Shown piece after piece: positions 27,895 through 36,791 of a DNA stretch of 64,000 nucleotides. How positions within the stretch are numbered: the first letter of the stretch is position 1; each line of letters opens with the position of its first letter. This DNA comes from Azospirillum sp. TSH100. Its GTDB lineage: Bacteria; Pseudomonadota; Alphaproteobacteria; Azospirillales; Azospirillaceae. The notes beneath the pieces were generated by a model, which saw nothing but the letters and a program-made list of their open reading frames with translations, was not told the origin of the DNA and searched no databases. The translations under genes were made by a program, and so were the position numbers. The stretch spans positions 186,001 through 250,000 of the forward strand of contig NZ_CP039634.1 in assembly GCF_004923295.1 (NCBI RefSeq), in the 5' to 3' direction.

Positions 27895-29028
27895 ATGGCG
27901 GAGGAAAGCGCCGGCCCGGATACGCTCGCCCATCTGCTGGCCCGCCGCATCGTCATGGATGGCCCGATCAGCGTCGGCGCCTTCATGGCGGAGGCGCTGG
28001 GCCATCCGCGCTTCGGCTATTACATGCGCCGCGACCCGTTCGGCAAAGGCGGCGACTTCACCACCGCGCCGGAAATCAGCCAGATGTTCGGCGAGCTGGT
28101 CGGGCTGTGGTGCGTCGACAGCTGGGCGCGGCTTGGCGGTCCCGGCCCCTTCCATCTGGTGGAGCTGGGTCCGGGGCGCGGCACTCTGATGGCCGACGCG
28201 CTGCGGGCTGCGGCGGTGCTGCCGCTGTTCCGCGACAATGCGACCGTCCATCTGGTGGAGACCAGCCCGGCCCTGCGGGAGCGGCAGCGCCAGACGCTCC
28301 AGCCAATAGTCGGCGATGCAATCCACTGGCACGATCGGCTGGAGGATGTGCCGGACGGCCCGACCATTCTGATCGCCAATGAGTTCTTCGACGCCCTGCC
28401 GATCCGTCAGGTGCAGAAAACGAACTATGGCTGGTTCGAGCGGCTGGTCGATGTCGAGCCCGACAGCACGGAGGACGCCCCGCGCTTCCGCTTCGTGCTG
28501 GAGGCCTTCGGCAGTTCCGGCAACCGGCTGGTGCCGGAGGCTCTGCGCGATGCGCCGGACGGCAGCGTGGTCGAGGTGTCCCCCGCCTCGCAGGCGGTGG
28601 CACGGCTGATCGGCAGCCGGCTGGCCGAGGCCCCCGGCGCGGCGCTGGTCATCGATTACGGGTATGTCCAGGGTCCGGCGGTCGGCGACACGCTCCAGGC
28701 GATGCGCCGCCATGCCTACGCCGCCGTGCTGGAGGCTCCGGGCGAGGCCGACCTGACGGCCCATGTCGATTTCGCCGCCATCGCCGGCGCGGCGCGGGAG
28801 GGCGGCGCCCAATCCTTCGCGCCGGTCGAACAGGGGGAGTGGCTGACCCGGCTCGGCATCCGCCAGCGGGCGGCCGCCCTGACGGCGAAGGCCAATCCGG
28901 CGCAGGCGCGGGACATCCGCGGCGCGCTGGACCGCTTGATCGATCCTGCGCAAATGGGCAGGCTGTTCAAACTGGTGGCGCTCGCCACGCCCGGAGCTTT
29001 CGCCGACGCCCCGCCGGCCGGCTTCTGA
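27895..29028 (+). CDS. class I SAM-dependent methyltransferase, MidA/NDUFAF7 family
   Basis: This 377-residue protein belongs to the family of mitochondrial NDUFAF7/MidA, which methylates an arginine in a complex I subunit in eukaryotes; bacterial members are uncharacterised. The conserved N-terminal YYMRRDPFGKGGDFTTAPEISQMFGEL and the SAM-binding ELGPGRGTLMADALRA are present, together with ANEFFDALPIRQ. I chose ATG 27895; ATG 27874 would add seven residues and overlap lgt. The order lgt, this methyltransferase, pgeF is frequent in alphaproteobacteria. Confidence 0.88.
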   Translation: MAEESAGPDTLAHLLARRIVMDGPISVGAFMAEALGHPRFGYYMRRDPFGKGGDFTTAPEISQMFGELVGLWCVDSWARLGGPGPFHLVELGPGRGTLMADALRAAAVLPLFRDNATVHLVETSPALRERQRQTLQPIVGDAIHWHDRLEDVPDGPTILIANEFFDALPIRQVQKTNYGWFERLVDVEPDSTEDAPRFRFVLEAFGSSGNRLVPEALRDAPDGSVVEVSPASQAVARLIGSRLAEAPGAALVIDYGYVQGPAVGDTLQAMRRHAYAAVLEAPGEADLTAHVDFAAIAGAAREGGAQSFAPVEQGEWLTRLGIRQRAAALTAKANPAQARDIRGALDRLIDPAQMGRLFKLVALATPGAFADAPPAGF

Positions 29029-29159
29029 CCGGCGGACGCGCGAACCGGTTAGAGACACAGCACCATAACCGCCATCAAGACAATCCCGGCGGACCGTGCA
29101 TCGCGGCCACCAGCCCTGTTGGGCGGTGAAGGGCCACAGAACAGGGAAGGACGGCGTTC

Positions 29160-29927
29160 GTGATCACACTCGGCGCGCTGAACGACATCACGCACATCCG
29201 ACATGCGTTTTTCACCCGTACCGGCGGGGTTTCCACTGGACTCTACGCCTCGCTGAACTGTGGGCTGGGGTCCAGCGACTCCGCCGCGGCCGTGCATGAG
29301 AACCGCGCCCGCGCCGCCGCCCGCATGGAGGTGGCGCCCGGCAACCTCATCACCTGCCATCAGGTCCACAGCCCAACCTGCGTTGTGGTTGAAGAGCCGT
29401 GGACGCCGGAGACGGCGCCGAAAGCCGACGCGATGGCGACCCGGCAGCCGGGAATCGCACTGGGCATCCTGACCGCCGACTGCGCACCGGTCCTGTTCGC
29501 CGACAGCAAGGCGCGGGTGATCGGTGCCGCCCATGCCGGCTGGAAGGGTGCCAAGGGCGGCGTCATAGAGGCGACCGTCGCCCGCATGGTGGAACTGGGC
29601 GCCAAGCCGAACCGCATCGTCGCCTGCATCGGCCCCTGCATCGCCCAGCGCTCCTACGAGGTGGGGCCCGAGTTCCCCACACCGTTCGAGGAGGAGGACG
29701 CGCGCAACCGCGACTATTTCGCCCCCGCCCGCAAGCCCGGCCATTTCCTGTTCGATCTGGCCGCTTATGTCACGCGCCGGCTGGGCGACTCCGGCGTCAC
29801 GGTGATCCAGCGCTGTCCCAACGACACGGTGGCGGAGGAGGACCGCTTTTTCAGCTACCGCCGCTCCTGCCTTCGTGGAGAGCCCGATTACGGCCGCGGC
29901 CTTTCGGCCATCGTCCTACAGAACTGA
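29160..29927 (+). CDS. pgeF: multicopper-like (laccase-domain) protein of the PgeF/YfiH family
   Basis: The protein of 255 residues starts at a GTG. Members such as E. coli YfiH edit peptidoglycan precursors or act as purine nucleoside enzymes (LACC1). The zinc/copper ligands are visible: CHQVHSP, LTADCAPVLFAD, and AAHAGWKGAKGGVIEATV, followed by IGPCIAQRSYEVG. It follows the MidA-type gene in the usual alphaproteobacterial order. Confidence 0.9.
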   Translation: MITLGALNDITHIRHAFFTRTGGVSTGLYASLNCGLGSSDSAAAVHENRARAAARMEVAPGNLITCHQVHSPTCVVVEEPWTPETAPKADAMATRQPGIALGILTADCAPVLFADSKARVIGAAHAGWKGAKGGVIEATVARMVELGAKPNRIVACIGPCIAQRSYEVGPEFPTPFEEEDARNRDYFAPARKPGHFLFDLAAYVTRRLGDSGVTVIQRCPNDTVAEEDRFFSYRRSCLRGEPDYGRGLSAIVLQN

Positions 29928-30020
29928 ACAGGACCAGGCGGGCGTCCGCTCCATCGATGGTCATGCCGCCTGCGCAGGGCGGCATTCCCCAATGGGGAAA
30001 GACCCGACCGTCATGGAACG

Positions 30021-30048
30021 TTTACACGGGGCCGGCCCTTTGTTATGG
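30021..30048 (+). promoter_or_regulatory. promoter of prs
   Basis: TTTACA (30021-30026), 16 bases, then TTATGG (30043-30048) forms a plausible sigma-70 promoter about 80 bases before the prs start codon. Confidence 0.45.
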
Positions 30049-30129
30049 TCCGCCCCGTTTTCAAGGGGCGCCGGCGCGCAAGCGGCGAACGTGCCTTGAG
30101 CCGTTTCCCTGCAAAGAGAGCCGACCCCG

Positions 30130-31065
30130 ATGAAGGTGCTTGCCGGCAACAGCAACCGTCCGCTGGCCGAGGCGATCTCCACCTGTCTCGGCGTGCCGCT
30201 GACGAAAGCGAGCGTGCGCCGTTTCTCCGACATGGAGGTTTTCGTCGAGATCCTGGAGAACGTGCGCGGCGAGGACGTGTTCGTCGTCCAGTCGACCTCG
30301 GCTCCGGCCAACGACAATCTTATGGAACTGCTGGTGACGATCGATGCGCTTCGGCGCGGGTCGGCCCGGCGCATCACGGCGGTCATTCCCTATTACGGCT
30401 ACGCCCGGCAGGATCGCAAGACCGGCCCGCGCACGCCGATCTCGGCCAAGCTGGTCGCCAACCTGATCACCCAGGCCGGCGCCAACCGCGTGCTGACGAT
30501 GGACCTGCACGCCGGTCAGATCCAGGGCTTCTTCGACATCCCCACCGACAATCTGATGGCCGCTCCGGTCTTCGAGAAGGACATCCGCCAGTCCTTCGAG
30601 AGCATCGACGAGATCACCATCGTGTCGCCGGACGTCGGCGGCGTGGTGCGCGCCCGCGCGCTGGCCAAGCGCCTGGACGCCGATCTGGCGATCATCGACA
30701 AGCGGCGTGAGCGCGCCGGCGTGTCGGAGGTGATGAACATCATCGGCGACGCCAACGGCCGCCGCTGCATCCTGATCGACGACATCGTCGACTCGGGCGG
30801 CACGCTGTGCAACGCCGCTGTCGCGCTGATGGAGGCCGGCGCCAAGTCGGTCCACGCCTTCTGCACCCACGGCGTCCTGTCGGGCGGGGCGGTCGCCCGC
30901 GTCGCGGTATCGCCGCTGGAACAGTTGGTCACCACCGACAGCATCCAGGCGACGGAGGCGGTGCGCGTGTCGCGCAATATCCGCCAGCTGACCATCGCCC
31001 CCCTGCTCGCCGAAGCCATCATGCGCATCAGCGAAGAGCGGTCGGTGTCGAGCCTGTTCTCCTAA
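30130..31065 (+). CDS. prs: ribose-phosphate pyrophosphokinase
   Basis: Prs makes PRPP from ribose 5-phosphate and ATP, supplying purine, pyrimidine, histidine and NAD synthesis. The 311-residue protein has the ATP-binding [20 protein letters not shown], the divalent-cation site [18 protein letters not shown], and the PRPP-binding loop [12 protein letters not shown]. All are intact. It is flanked by its own promoter and a strong terminator, so it is probably transcribed alone. Confidence 0.97.
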   Translation: MKVLAGNSNRPLAEAISTCLGVPLTKASVRRFSDMEVFVEILENVRGEDVFVVQSTSAPANDNLMELLVTIDALRRGSARRITAVIPYYGYARQDRKTGPRTPISAKLVANLITQAGANRVLTMDLHAGQIQGFFDIPTDNLMAAPVFEKDIRQSFESIDEITIVSPDVGGVVRARALAKRLDADLAIIDKRRERAGVSEVMNIIGDANGRRCILIDDIVDSGGTLCNAAVALMEAGAKSVHAFCTHGVLSGGAVARVAVSPLEQLVTTDSIQATEAVRVSRNIRQLTIAPLLAEAIMRISEERSVSSLFS

Positions 31066-31082
31066 GAACGGCTGTTCTTCAG

Positions 31083-31117
31083 AAAGGGCCCTTTCCCGGT
31101 GGGAGAGGGCCTTTTTT
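31083..31117. terminator. terminator after prs, between convergent genes
   Basis: GGCCCTTTCCC (31087-31097) pairs with GGGAGAGGGCC (31101-31111; one G-T pair) followed by six to seven Ts. It is a strong rho-independent terminator for prs. On the other strand the flanking A-run also allows it to serve the small HTH gene ending at 31136. Confidence 0.85.
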
Positions 31118-31135
31118 ACTGCGTGCTGGCAACTT

Positions 31136-31333
31136 TCATCCCCCGCCCAGCCCATGGAAGTCGTTCGCCGTCACCTGCCCGCCGGTGGCGGCGGCGATGC
31201 GGGCCATCACGGCGGGACGGGGAACGCGGCGGCCATGGCGGTAACGGTTGACCGTCGCCTGACTCGTCCCGATCAGGGCGGCAAAGGCCTCTTCCTTGGT
31301 GGCGGTCCGGGTAAGCCAGTCATCGAGCGTCAT
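31136..31333 (-). CDS. small Cro-like helix-turn-helix protein
   Basis: This 65-residue protein starts at ATG 31333 and is little more than a DNA-binding domain: AFAALIGTSQATVNRYRHGRRVPRPAVMARI has the helix-turn-helix of Cro/YdaS-type proteins, and TGGQVTANDF is the typical end of the domain. It is divergent from a LexA-like S24 repressor, with 93 bases between the start codons. The pair has the shape of a phage Cro/cI switch, but no other phage gene is present. Confidence 0.6.
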   Translation of the reverse strand: MTLDDWLTRTATKEEAFAALIGTSQATVNRYRHGRRVPRPAVMARIAAATGGQVTANDFHGLGGG

Positions 31334-31399
31334 ACCGCAATGGTTTAGACCAGGGCGGCTTCTGCGCGCAACTGGATTTATTCCATCGAGATGGACTTT

Positions 31400-31414
31400 C
31401 CAAAGCCGTTTTGG
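31400..31414. promoter_or_regulatory. inverted repeat in the HTH/S24 intergenic region
   Basis: CCAAA (31400-31404) and TTTGG (31410-31414) form a dyad just before the S24 repressor gene. Half-sites ATACCG (31332-31337, over the other gene's start) and GGTAT (31413-31417) resemble the dyad at 32092-32106. These are candidate operators for one or both flanking regulators. Confidence 0.35.
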
Positions 31415-31426
31415 TATGAACGGCCC

Positions 31427-32086
31427 ATGACCACAATGCGCGAACTGCGGCAGGCCGCCGGACTGAGCCAGGAGAAGCTGGCCGAGTTGGCGGGCACCTC
31501 CCAGCCTCAGATCAACAAGCTGGAGACCGGCCAGCGCAAGATGACCGTCGACTGGGCGGTGAAGCTTGCCGGTCCGCTGGGCGTCGAGCCGGCGGTCCTG
31601 CTCGGCCTCGATTTGCCGGCGGCCTCGGGGACCGCGGCACGGCCTGCCCGGCCGCCGCTTCCCCCGCTGCTTCGGGCCGCGGCGGTTCCGCAGGTCCCGG
31701 CCACCGCGTCGATGCCGGTGCGGGCGGCGGCACGCGGCGGGGTGGACCAGGAGATGTTTCTGGAAGATGGCCCCATCGACTGGATCGCCCGTCCCGACTA
31801 TCTGAAGAACGCGCGCGATCCGTACGCCATGTATGTCGTCGGCGAGTCGATGATGCCGCGCTTCCGGCCCGCGCAGCTTCTGCACGTCAATCCGCACAAG
31901 CCCCCGGCGCCGGGGGCCGGGGTGGTGATGGTCAAATGCAACAAGGCCGTGCTGGTGAAGGAGTTCGTGCGGCGTGGTACCGATGTCGTGATCCTGCGGG
32001 AATACCGACCGGCAGACCGCGAATTCTCCGTGCCGCTCGAGGAAATCGACACCCTCCACACCGTGGTCGGCTTGCAGGAGCCCTAA
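31427..32086 (+). CDS. XRE-family repressor with S24 (LexA-like) peptidase domain
   Basis: The 219-residue protein starts at ATG 31427. Residues 4-45 form an XRE helix-turn-helix (GLSQEKLAELAGTSQPQINKLE), followed by a Pro/Ala-rich linker and a C-terminal S24 domain (about 105-215). The self-cleavage nucleophile is the serine in VVGESMMPRF and the general-base lysine lies in VLVKEF. This is the layout of phage C2-type repressors and of stress-responsive regulators that inactivate themselves by RecA-stimulated cleavage. It is divergent from the small Cro-like gene. Confidence 0.85.
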   Translation: MTTMRELRQAAGLSQEKLAELAGTSQPQINKLETGQRKMTVDWAVKLAGPLGVEPAVLLGLDLPAASGTAARPARPPLPPLLRAAAVPQVPATASMPVRAAARGGVDQEMFLEDGPIDWIARPDYLKNARDPYAMYVVGESMMPRFRPAQLLHVNPHKPPAPGAGVVMVKCNKAVLVKEFVRRGTDVVILREYRPADREFSVPLEEIDTLHTVVGLQEP

Positions 32087-32091
32087 CTCCC

Positions 32092-32143
32092 ATACCGTTC
32101 CGGTATCAGCTTTTCCTGGCCGATATAATCCATATTGGATTAT
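32092..32143. promoter_or_regulatory. two dyads overlapping a possible promoter
   Basis: Just after the S24 repressor stop, ATACCG-TTC-CGGTAT (32092-32106) and ATAATCC-ATATT-GGATTAT (32125-32143) are perfect inverted repeats. A TATAAT (32124-32129) lies in the second dyad, and the first dyad covers the matching -35 position. This would suit a repressed promoter for the small gene at 32205. The upstream dyad could alternatively be part of a weak terminator. Confidence 0.45.
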
Positions 32144-32204
32144 TCCTTGCCCGACGATGCGCCGGATACGCCAGCGCACCTTCGCCGAACGAGGAGACAT
32201 CGCC

Positions 32205-32477
32205 ATGCCCCGGCTTTACCCCCGCTTCCATCCCGGCCCGTCGGCTGGTCGGCTCGATAGCTTCAGCGAGCGCGGCGCCCGTGAGCTGGCCCGGCGAATC
32301 CGCGCCGCCTGGGCCAACATCGGCTGGGATGTGGAGGTTCGGGTCGAACATATCTCCAGCGAGGACATCGGCGACGGCCGCAGCATCGCCCACTTCACCG
32401 TGCGCAGCGACCTGATCAACGGCCTGCCTCAACGCCGGCTGGAACAGGCGACGCAGACTCGGCCGCGCGCCGCCTGA
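32205..32477 (+). CDS. hypothetical protein (90 aa)
   Basis: I do not recognise a characterised family. The 90-residue protein starts at ATG 32205 with GAGGAG ahead of it; an earlier in-frame ATG is less well placed. It is basic and compact, with a helix ERGARELARRIRAAWANIGWDVEV and a strand-rich end GRSIAHFTVRSDLINGLP. There is no signal peptide or membrane helix. It lies directly behind the S24 repressor and two dyads, so it may be controlled by that repressor. Confidence 0.55.
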   Translation: MPRLYPRFHPGPSAGRLDSFSERGARELARRIRAAWANIGWDVEVRVEHISSEDIGDGRSIAHFTVRSDLINGLPQRRLEQATQTRPRAA

Positions 32478-32483
32478 TGCGTT

Positions 32484-32873
32484 TCACTTCAGCCGCTCGT
32501 CCAGTTCGACCTGATAGCCGACCGCGAGACGATTTGTCTCGTTCGCCATGCCCACCACCGCCATCAGTTCGCCGAACTGTGCGTCGGTCATGCCCAGCCG
32601 GCGCGCCGCCGCCTCGTGCGAACGGATGCAATACTGGCAATTGTTGGTCACGCTGACCGCGACAAAGATCATCTCCTTCACCAGCGGATCCAGCGCACCC
32701 GGTGCCATCACCTCCTTCAGGCTGTCCCAGGTCCGCGCCAAGGTCGGCGGGTGATGGGCGATCGCCTTCCAGAAATTGTTCACGTCGGGGACATTGCGCG
32801 TCGCCTTGATGTCGTCATAGACGGCGCGGACCTCCGGTGCGGCATCGGCCTGTTCGATGAGGGGAAGCGGCAT
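32484..32873 (-). CDS. carboxymuconolactone decarboxylase/AhpD family protein
   Basis: The 129-residue protein starts at ATG 32873 with GGAGG nine to ten bases upstream. It has the AhpD-type redox motif Cys79-x2-Cys82-x3-His86 (CQYCIRSHE), which in AhpD supports alkylhydroperoxidase activity through disulfide exchange. The rest is an all-helical CMD fold. A peroxidase-type redox role is more likely than muconolactone decarboxylation, because the full Cys-x2-Cys-x3-His motif is present. It is convergent with the 90-residue protein gene, with a six-base gap. Confidence 0.88.
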   Translation of the reverse strand: MPLPLIEQADAAPEVRAVYDDIKATRNVPDVNNFWKAIAHHPPTLARTWDSLKEVMAPGALDPLVKEMIFVAVSVTNNCQYCIRSHEAAARRLGMTDAQFGELMAVVGMANETNRLAVGYQVELDERLK

Positions 32874-33164
32874 GGCGATGGGACCTCCTGTGTGGGATGC
32901 GTGACTTGCGATAAGGCCGGACATCCTGTCGCAAGGCAACAGCCCGCCTATGTCTTTCCCTCATCCATCGGCCACATTGACCAGTGCTGGTCGCCCTGGT
33001 AGTAGAGACTTGCAACAGATCGCGCAAACGTTCGGACAACAGATCCGCCCGGAAGCTGCGGCGCTGAAAGAATTCCATAAGACACGAAATCCATTCGTGC
33101 AGCGTTCCCATGCGGCCCGGCCCCGGCACATGTCCGATCCGGTCCGACTGCCGGGAGGAACAGC

Positions 33165-33968
33165 GTGGAGAGCACGGTACTGGAGGTCGCCCTGTCACAT
33201 CAGGCGTCACCATCCCGTCAGGACGGGTCCGGCATTGCCAAGGCCCCCGTCCCAATCGATCTGGATTTGGCCGCTTCCGCCCAGGCACTGCGCCTTCTCG
33301 CGCGCCTGCATGCCGAGGAACCGACGCCCGCCCTGCTCGAATCGCTGCGCGATGCTCCGGTCGGTCGCGGTCCGCTGGCGCTCGACCGTGACGACGCCCT
33401 CCAGGCCGCCGCTCTGGTGGACGAGGTGGTGAGCGACCTGCCGGAACGGATCACCCGCCGTAGCCTCGCCGCGCTGACAGCCGATTTCGCCGCCATCCAC
33501 CGCACCGGCGAATTGCGCACCTGCCCGACCGAAGGCCCTTGGCTGGACGAGGAGATGCGGGCCGATGCCGCCGCCACCCTACGGCGCTGGCGGACCGGAT
33601 TGGGAGCGGAGTTGGAGGCGGAACTGCGCCGACCGCCGCTGGATGGCGTGGCGGACGACCATATCGCTGCGGAGCTGACTGTGCTGGCCGCGCTGTTCGA
33701 CCGCGGGCGCACGCTCGACGCTCTGTGCTTCCTCGACCGACACCTCCTGCCCTGGGCGCCTGATTTCTGCAGCCGGGTCGCCACCCGTTGCCGGGAGCCT
33801 TTCTTCGCCGGTATCGCCATCCTGACCAATGCCCAACTCGACGACCTGCGGGATCGGCTCGTTGAGCTTTGCGGACTGCCCCGTCCAGTCGAGGAGGGCG
33901 CCGACGCCCGCCGCCGACGCCGCTGGACGGAAGGGCGCTTCCCCCGCGCCTGCACCTGCGACCCGTGA
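33165..33968 (+). CDS. TorD/DmsD-type molybdoenzyme chaperone
   Basis: The protein of 267 residues starts at a GTG with GGAGGA five bases upstream. It is all-helical and shows the TorD signature FLDRHLLPWAPDFCSRV near residues 188-204, used by this family to bind twin-arginine signal peptides and insert molybdenum cofactor. The N-terminal 25 residues and C-terminal Arg-rich tail (with a Cys pair) are extra. No molybdoenzyme gene lies nearby, so the client is unknown. Confidence 0.7.
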   Translation: MESTVLEVALSHQASPSRQDGSGIAKAPVPIDLDLAASAQALRLLARLHAEEPTPALLESLRDAPVGRGPLALDRDDALQAAALVDEVVSDLPERITRRSLAALTADFAAIHRTGELRTCPTEGPWLDEEMRADAAATLRRWRTGLGAELEAELRRPPLDGVADDHIAAELTVLAALFDRGRTLDALCFLDRHLLPWAPDFCSRVATRCREPFFAGIAILTNAQLDDLRDRLVELCGLPRPVEEGADARRRRRWTEGRFPRACTCDP

Positions 33969-34178
33969 CCGGTCGAACTGTGCGCCGTCGAGCCGCGAGC
34001 GGCCGGAGTCCGAATGACCGAACCTTGGACGGCCTGAAGTTGAGGACTGGGCACCGAGCCACCCATCCCTGCCGTAAAGTCTGAGTTGCCCGCCCCTCGA
34101 TGCTTCGTCCATGGTGACCGAGGCGGACCCGCCCCTGCCGCAACTCCGTACTGCCGCCCTGTGCCCTCGGGGGCCGGC

Positions 34179-36341
34179 ATGATCCGCTTTTTTCAATGGT
34201 TGGTGATGTCCTTTCGCAACCTCGACAGCCGGACCGACCGCAGAGGGTCATTGCGCCTTCTGCGCCTTCTGCTGGCTGTGTCGGTTGCCCTGCCGCTCGT
34301 GCTGTTCGCCGGCATCGGCTGGCGCGAGCGGTGGGAGGCGCAGGAGGAGGTCGAGCGCAGCAGCGGCAAGAACGCACTGATCCTGCACGAACATGTGCTG
34401 AAGGTGTTCGACACCATGGCGCAGGTGCTGGACCGGGTCGACGAACGCATCCATGGGCAGACGTGGCGCGAGATCGCCGAGTCGGAACCGCTGCACCGCT
34501 ACCTGAAGACCCTGGAAGGCGAGCTTGACCAGATCGGCGCCATAGGACTGACCGACCCCGACGGCCATGTGCGCAACTCCAGCCTCGTCTTTCCAGCGCG
34601 CAACACCTATGTCGGCGAACGGGCGGACTTCCGCGAGCAGCGGGAACGGGACTCCGGTCTGCTCATCGCCGGGCCGGTCGCCGATCCCGCCACCGGCAAG
34701 CCGAGCTTCGGCATCAGCCGGCGCCGCAGTGGTCCGGACGGTTCCGCTGGCGGTTTCGACGGGATGATCGCCGCGATCGTCAATCCCGATTACTTCGCCA
34801 GCTTTTACCGGCGGATCATCGGCAGCGACGGGGAATCCATCGCGCTGATCCGTGACGACGGCGTGATGCTGATGCGGTTCCCGACGCTGGACCCGACGCG
34901 GCCGAATGCGGCGCTGCCCACCCTGCCGGCCGACCGCGGACTGCGTGCCGAAATCCAGCGCCAGCCGGACGAGGGGATTTTCCGCACCGACGCCAGCCAT
35001 GTGCAGGGGCTGGATCGCGTGTTCGCCTACAAGCGGGTCGGCACCTTTCCGATCTATGTCGTCTACGGGCTGGACCAGACGCAGGTCACCCGCGCCTGGT
35101 GGCGAAACATGGCGCTGGACGCCGCCTTCGTCGCGCCGGCGACGCTGGCCCTGGCGCTGATCGCCTGGCTGGCCTACAGCCGCGCCGCCTCCGAACATGC
35201 TGCGGTCCGCCGCTGGGCGGACGAGGTGCGCAACCGCGAAAGGCTGGAGGAGGCGCTGCGCCAGAGCCAGAAGATGGAAGCGCTCGGCCAGTTGACCGGC
35301 GGGGTGGCGCATGACTTCAACAATCTGCTGACCGCGGCACTCGCCAACCTGCATCTGCTGGGCCGCCATCTGCCCGCCGAGGGCCAGCGTTTCCTGAGTG
35401 GAACACGGACCGCGCTGGAACGGGCGGAGAAGCTGACACGGCAACTGCTGTCCTTCTCGCGCCAGGATGCGGTCAATCTGACCGTAGTCGATCTCGGCGA
35501 CAGCCTGCGCGGGATGGGGGACCTGCTGGAACGCTCCTTGCGGGCAGAGGTCACGCTTGAGTGGGACATCGCCACCGCACCGATGGCGGTCGCGGTCGAC
35601 CCGGTGCAGCTGGAAATGGCGGTGCTGAATCTTGTGCTGAACGCCCGGGACGCCATGCCCGGCGGTGGCCGCATCCGGATCGCCGCAGCCCCGGGCCCGG
35701 AGCCCCGCACCGCCCGCATCGAGGTCTCCGACACCGGCGCCGGCATGCCGGCCGATGTGATTGCCCGTGCCTTCGATCCCTTCTTCAGCACAAAGGGGGT
35801 CGGCAAGGGAACCGGGCTCGGCCTGTCGATGGTCTATGGCTTCGCCCGCCAGTCCGGCGGCAGCGCCGCCATCGACAGTCAGCCCGGCGAGGGCGCGCGT
35901 GTGCGCATCGACCTGCCGCTGACCGACCTCCGGCCGGAAGCGGCGCGCCCCCTACCGCCGGCGCCGGCCGCGGATCCACGCCCGCTGCGCGTTCTGGTGG
36001 TCGAGGACAATCCGCTGGTGCTGATGGCGACGGTGGAGGGACTGACCCAGGAGGGTTTCACGGTCGAAACCGCCGAGGACGGCGTCACGGCGCTGAGGCT
36101 GCTGGAGACCGACCGGAACTTCGATCTGGTGGTGTCCGACGTCGTCATGCCGGGCGGCGTTTCCGGCGTCGACCTCGCCCGGCACATCCGCGAGAACTGG
36201 CCGCAGCTGCGCGTTCTGCTGGCGTCCGGATACAGCCCGGAATCGCTCGCCACGATGGGCGCGGACACCGCGTCCGTCCTGGCCAAGCCCTTCACCCCGG
36301 ACCAGTTGGCGGCGCGCATCCGCTCCCTGACCCGGGCATGA
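34179..36341 (+). CDS. hybrid sensor histidine kinase
   Basis: The 720-residue protein starts at ATG 34179. It has two membrane helices (about residues 28-48 and 310-335) enclosing a double-Cache-like sensor region, then HisKA with the phosphorylated His378 (GGVAHDFNNLL), a HATPase domain with DTGAGMPAD and GKGTGLGLSMVYG, and a C-terminal receiver with Asp654 (VVSDVVMPGG). Kinases of this form often pass phosphate to a separate regulator. The signal is unknown. A short minus-strand gene ends twelve bases after it. Confidence 0.92.
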   Translation: MIRFFQWLVMSFRNLDSRTDRRGSLRLLRLLLAVSVALPLVLFAGIGWRERWEAQEEVERSSGKNALILHEHVLKVFDTMAQVLDRVDERIHGQTWREIAESEPLHRYLKTLEGELDQIGAIGLTDPDGHVRNSSLVFPARNTYVGERADFREQRERDSGLLIAGPVADPATGKPSFGISRRRSGPDGSAGGFDGMIAAIVNPDYFASFYRRIIGSDGESIALIRDDGVMLMRFPTLDPTRPNAALPTLPADRGLRAEIQRQPDEGIFRTDASHVQGLDRVFAYKRVGTFPIYVVYGLDQTQVTRAWWRNMALDAAFVAPATLALALIAWLAYSRAASEHAAVRRWADEVRNRERLEEALRQSQKMEALGQLTGGVAHDFNNLLTAALANLHLLGRHLPAEGQRFLSGTRTALERAEKLTRQLLSFSRQDAVNLTVVDLGDSLRGMGDLLERSLRAEVTLEWDIATAPMAVAVDPVQLEMAVLNLVLNARDAMPGGGRIRIAAAPGPEPRTARIEVSDTGAGMPADVIARAFDPFFSTKGVGKGTGLGLSMVYGFARQSGGSAAIDSQPGEGARVRIDLPLTDLRPEAARPLPPAPAADPRPLRVLVVEDNPLVLMATVEGLTQEGFTVETAEDGVTALRLLETDRNFDLVVSDVVMPGGVSGVDLARHIRENWPQLRVLLASGYSPESLATMGADTASVLAKPFTPDQLAARIRSLTRA

Positions 36342-36353
36342 CCGGCGGGGGTG

Positions 36354-36617
36354 TCAGGTGAGCGCGCTGACGAACATCGGCGTCCACATCGCCATGCACC
36401 AGACCAGACCAAGGCACAGGCCCCGGGTCAGATCGTCGAATGTCGGCTGCTCCAGACGGTTCAGCTTCCACATCGCGTTCAGTTCCCCCGGCGTCAACGG
36501 CCGGCTCCCGACATCGGCATCAAGATCGGAATCAAGATCGGCAACGGACTGAACGGTGCTGCGATCGCTCTGTTCACGGCTGGCGGCTTCGCGCCGTTCG
36601 GGGTCGCGTGACGGCAT
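36354..36617 (-). CDS. small membrane protein (87 aa)
   Basis: The start is taken as ATG 36617, with GAGG eight bases upstream. The first 50 residues are acidic and polar (ADLDSDLDADVGSRPLTPGE), and the C-terminal 25 residues form one membrane helix, GLCLGLVWCMAMWTPMF. I know no function. The tail-anchored topology could place it in the inner membrane with the N-terminus in the cytoplasm. It is convergent with the hybrid kinase. Confidence 0.55.
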   Translation of the reverse strand: MPSRDPERREAASREQSDRSTVQSVADLDSDLDADVGSRPLTPGELNAMWKLNRLEQPTFDDLTRGLCLGLVWCMAMWTPMFVSALT

Positions 36618-36720
36618 GGCTGAGGCCTCGCATCGATAGCGGAATGCCCAACAAGTTTGTGCCCACCGCAGTCGGCGACCAGCCTTTCTTCCGTCAACAG
36701 GGAAATTTTGTCGGCATACG

Positions 36721-36757
36721 AAAAAAGGCCGCCATCCGCTGGACGGATGCGGCCTTT
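36721..36757 (-). terminator. terminator downstream of the 74-residue protein gene
   Basis: On the minus strand AAGGCCG-CATCCG pairs with CGGATG-CGGCC (one bulge), ending in a T6 run (AAAAAA at 36721 on the plus strand). It lies 35 bases after the gene at 36792-37016 and ahead of the 36617 gene start. The opposite orientation also has a short T-run, so it may be bidirectional. Confidence 0.75.
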
Positions 36758-36791
36758 TCGCCAAGCTTCCGGCCGGATCGGCCGGAAAGGA

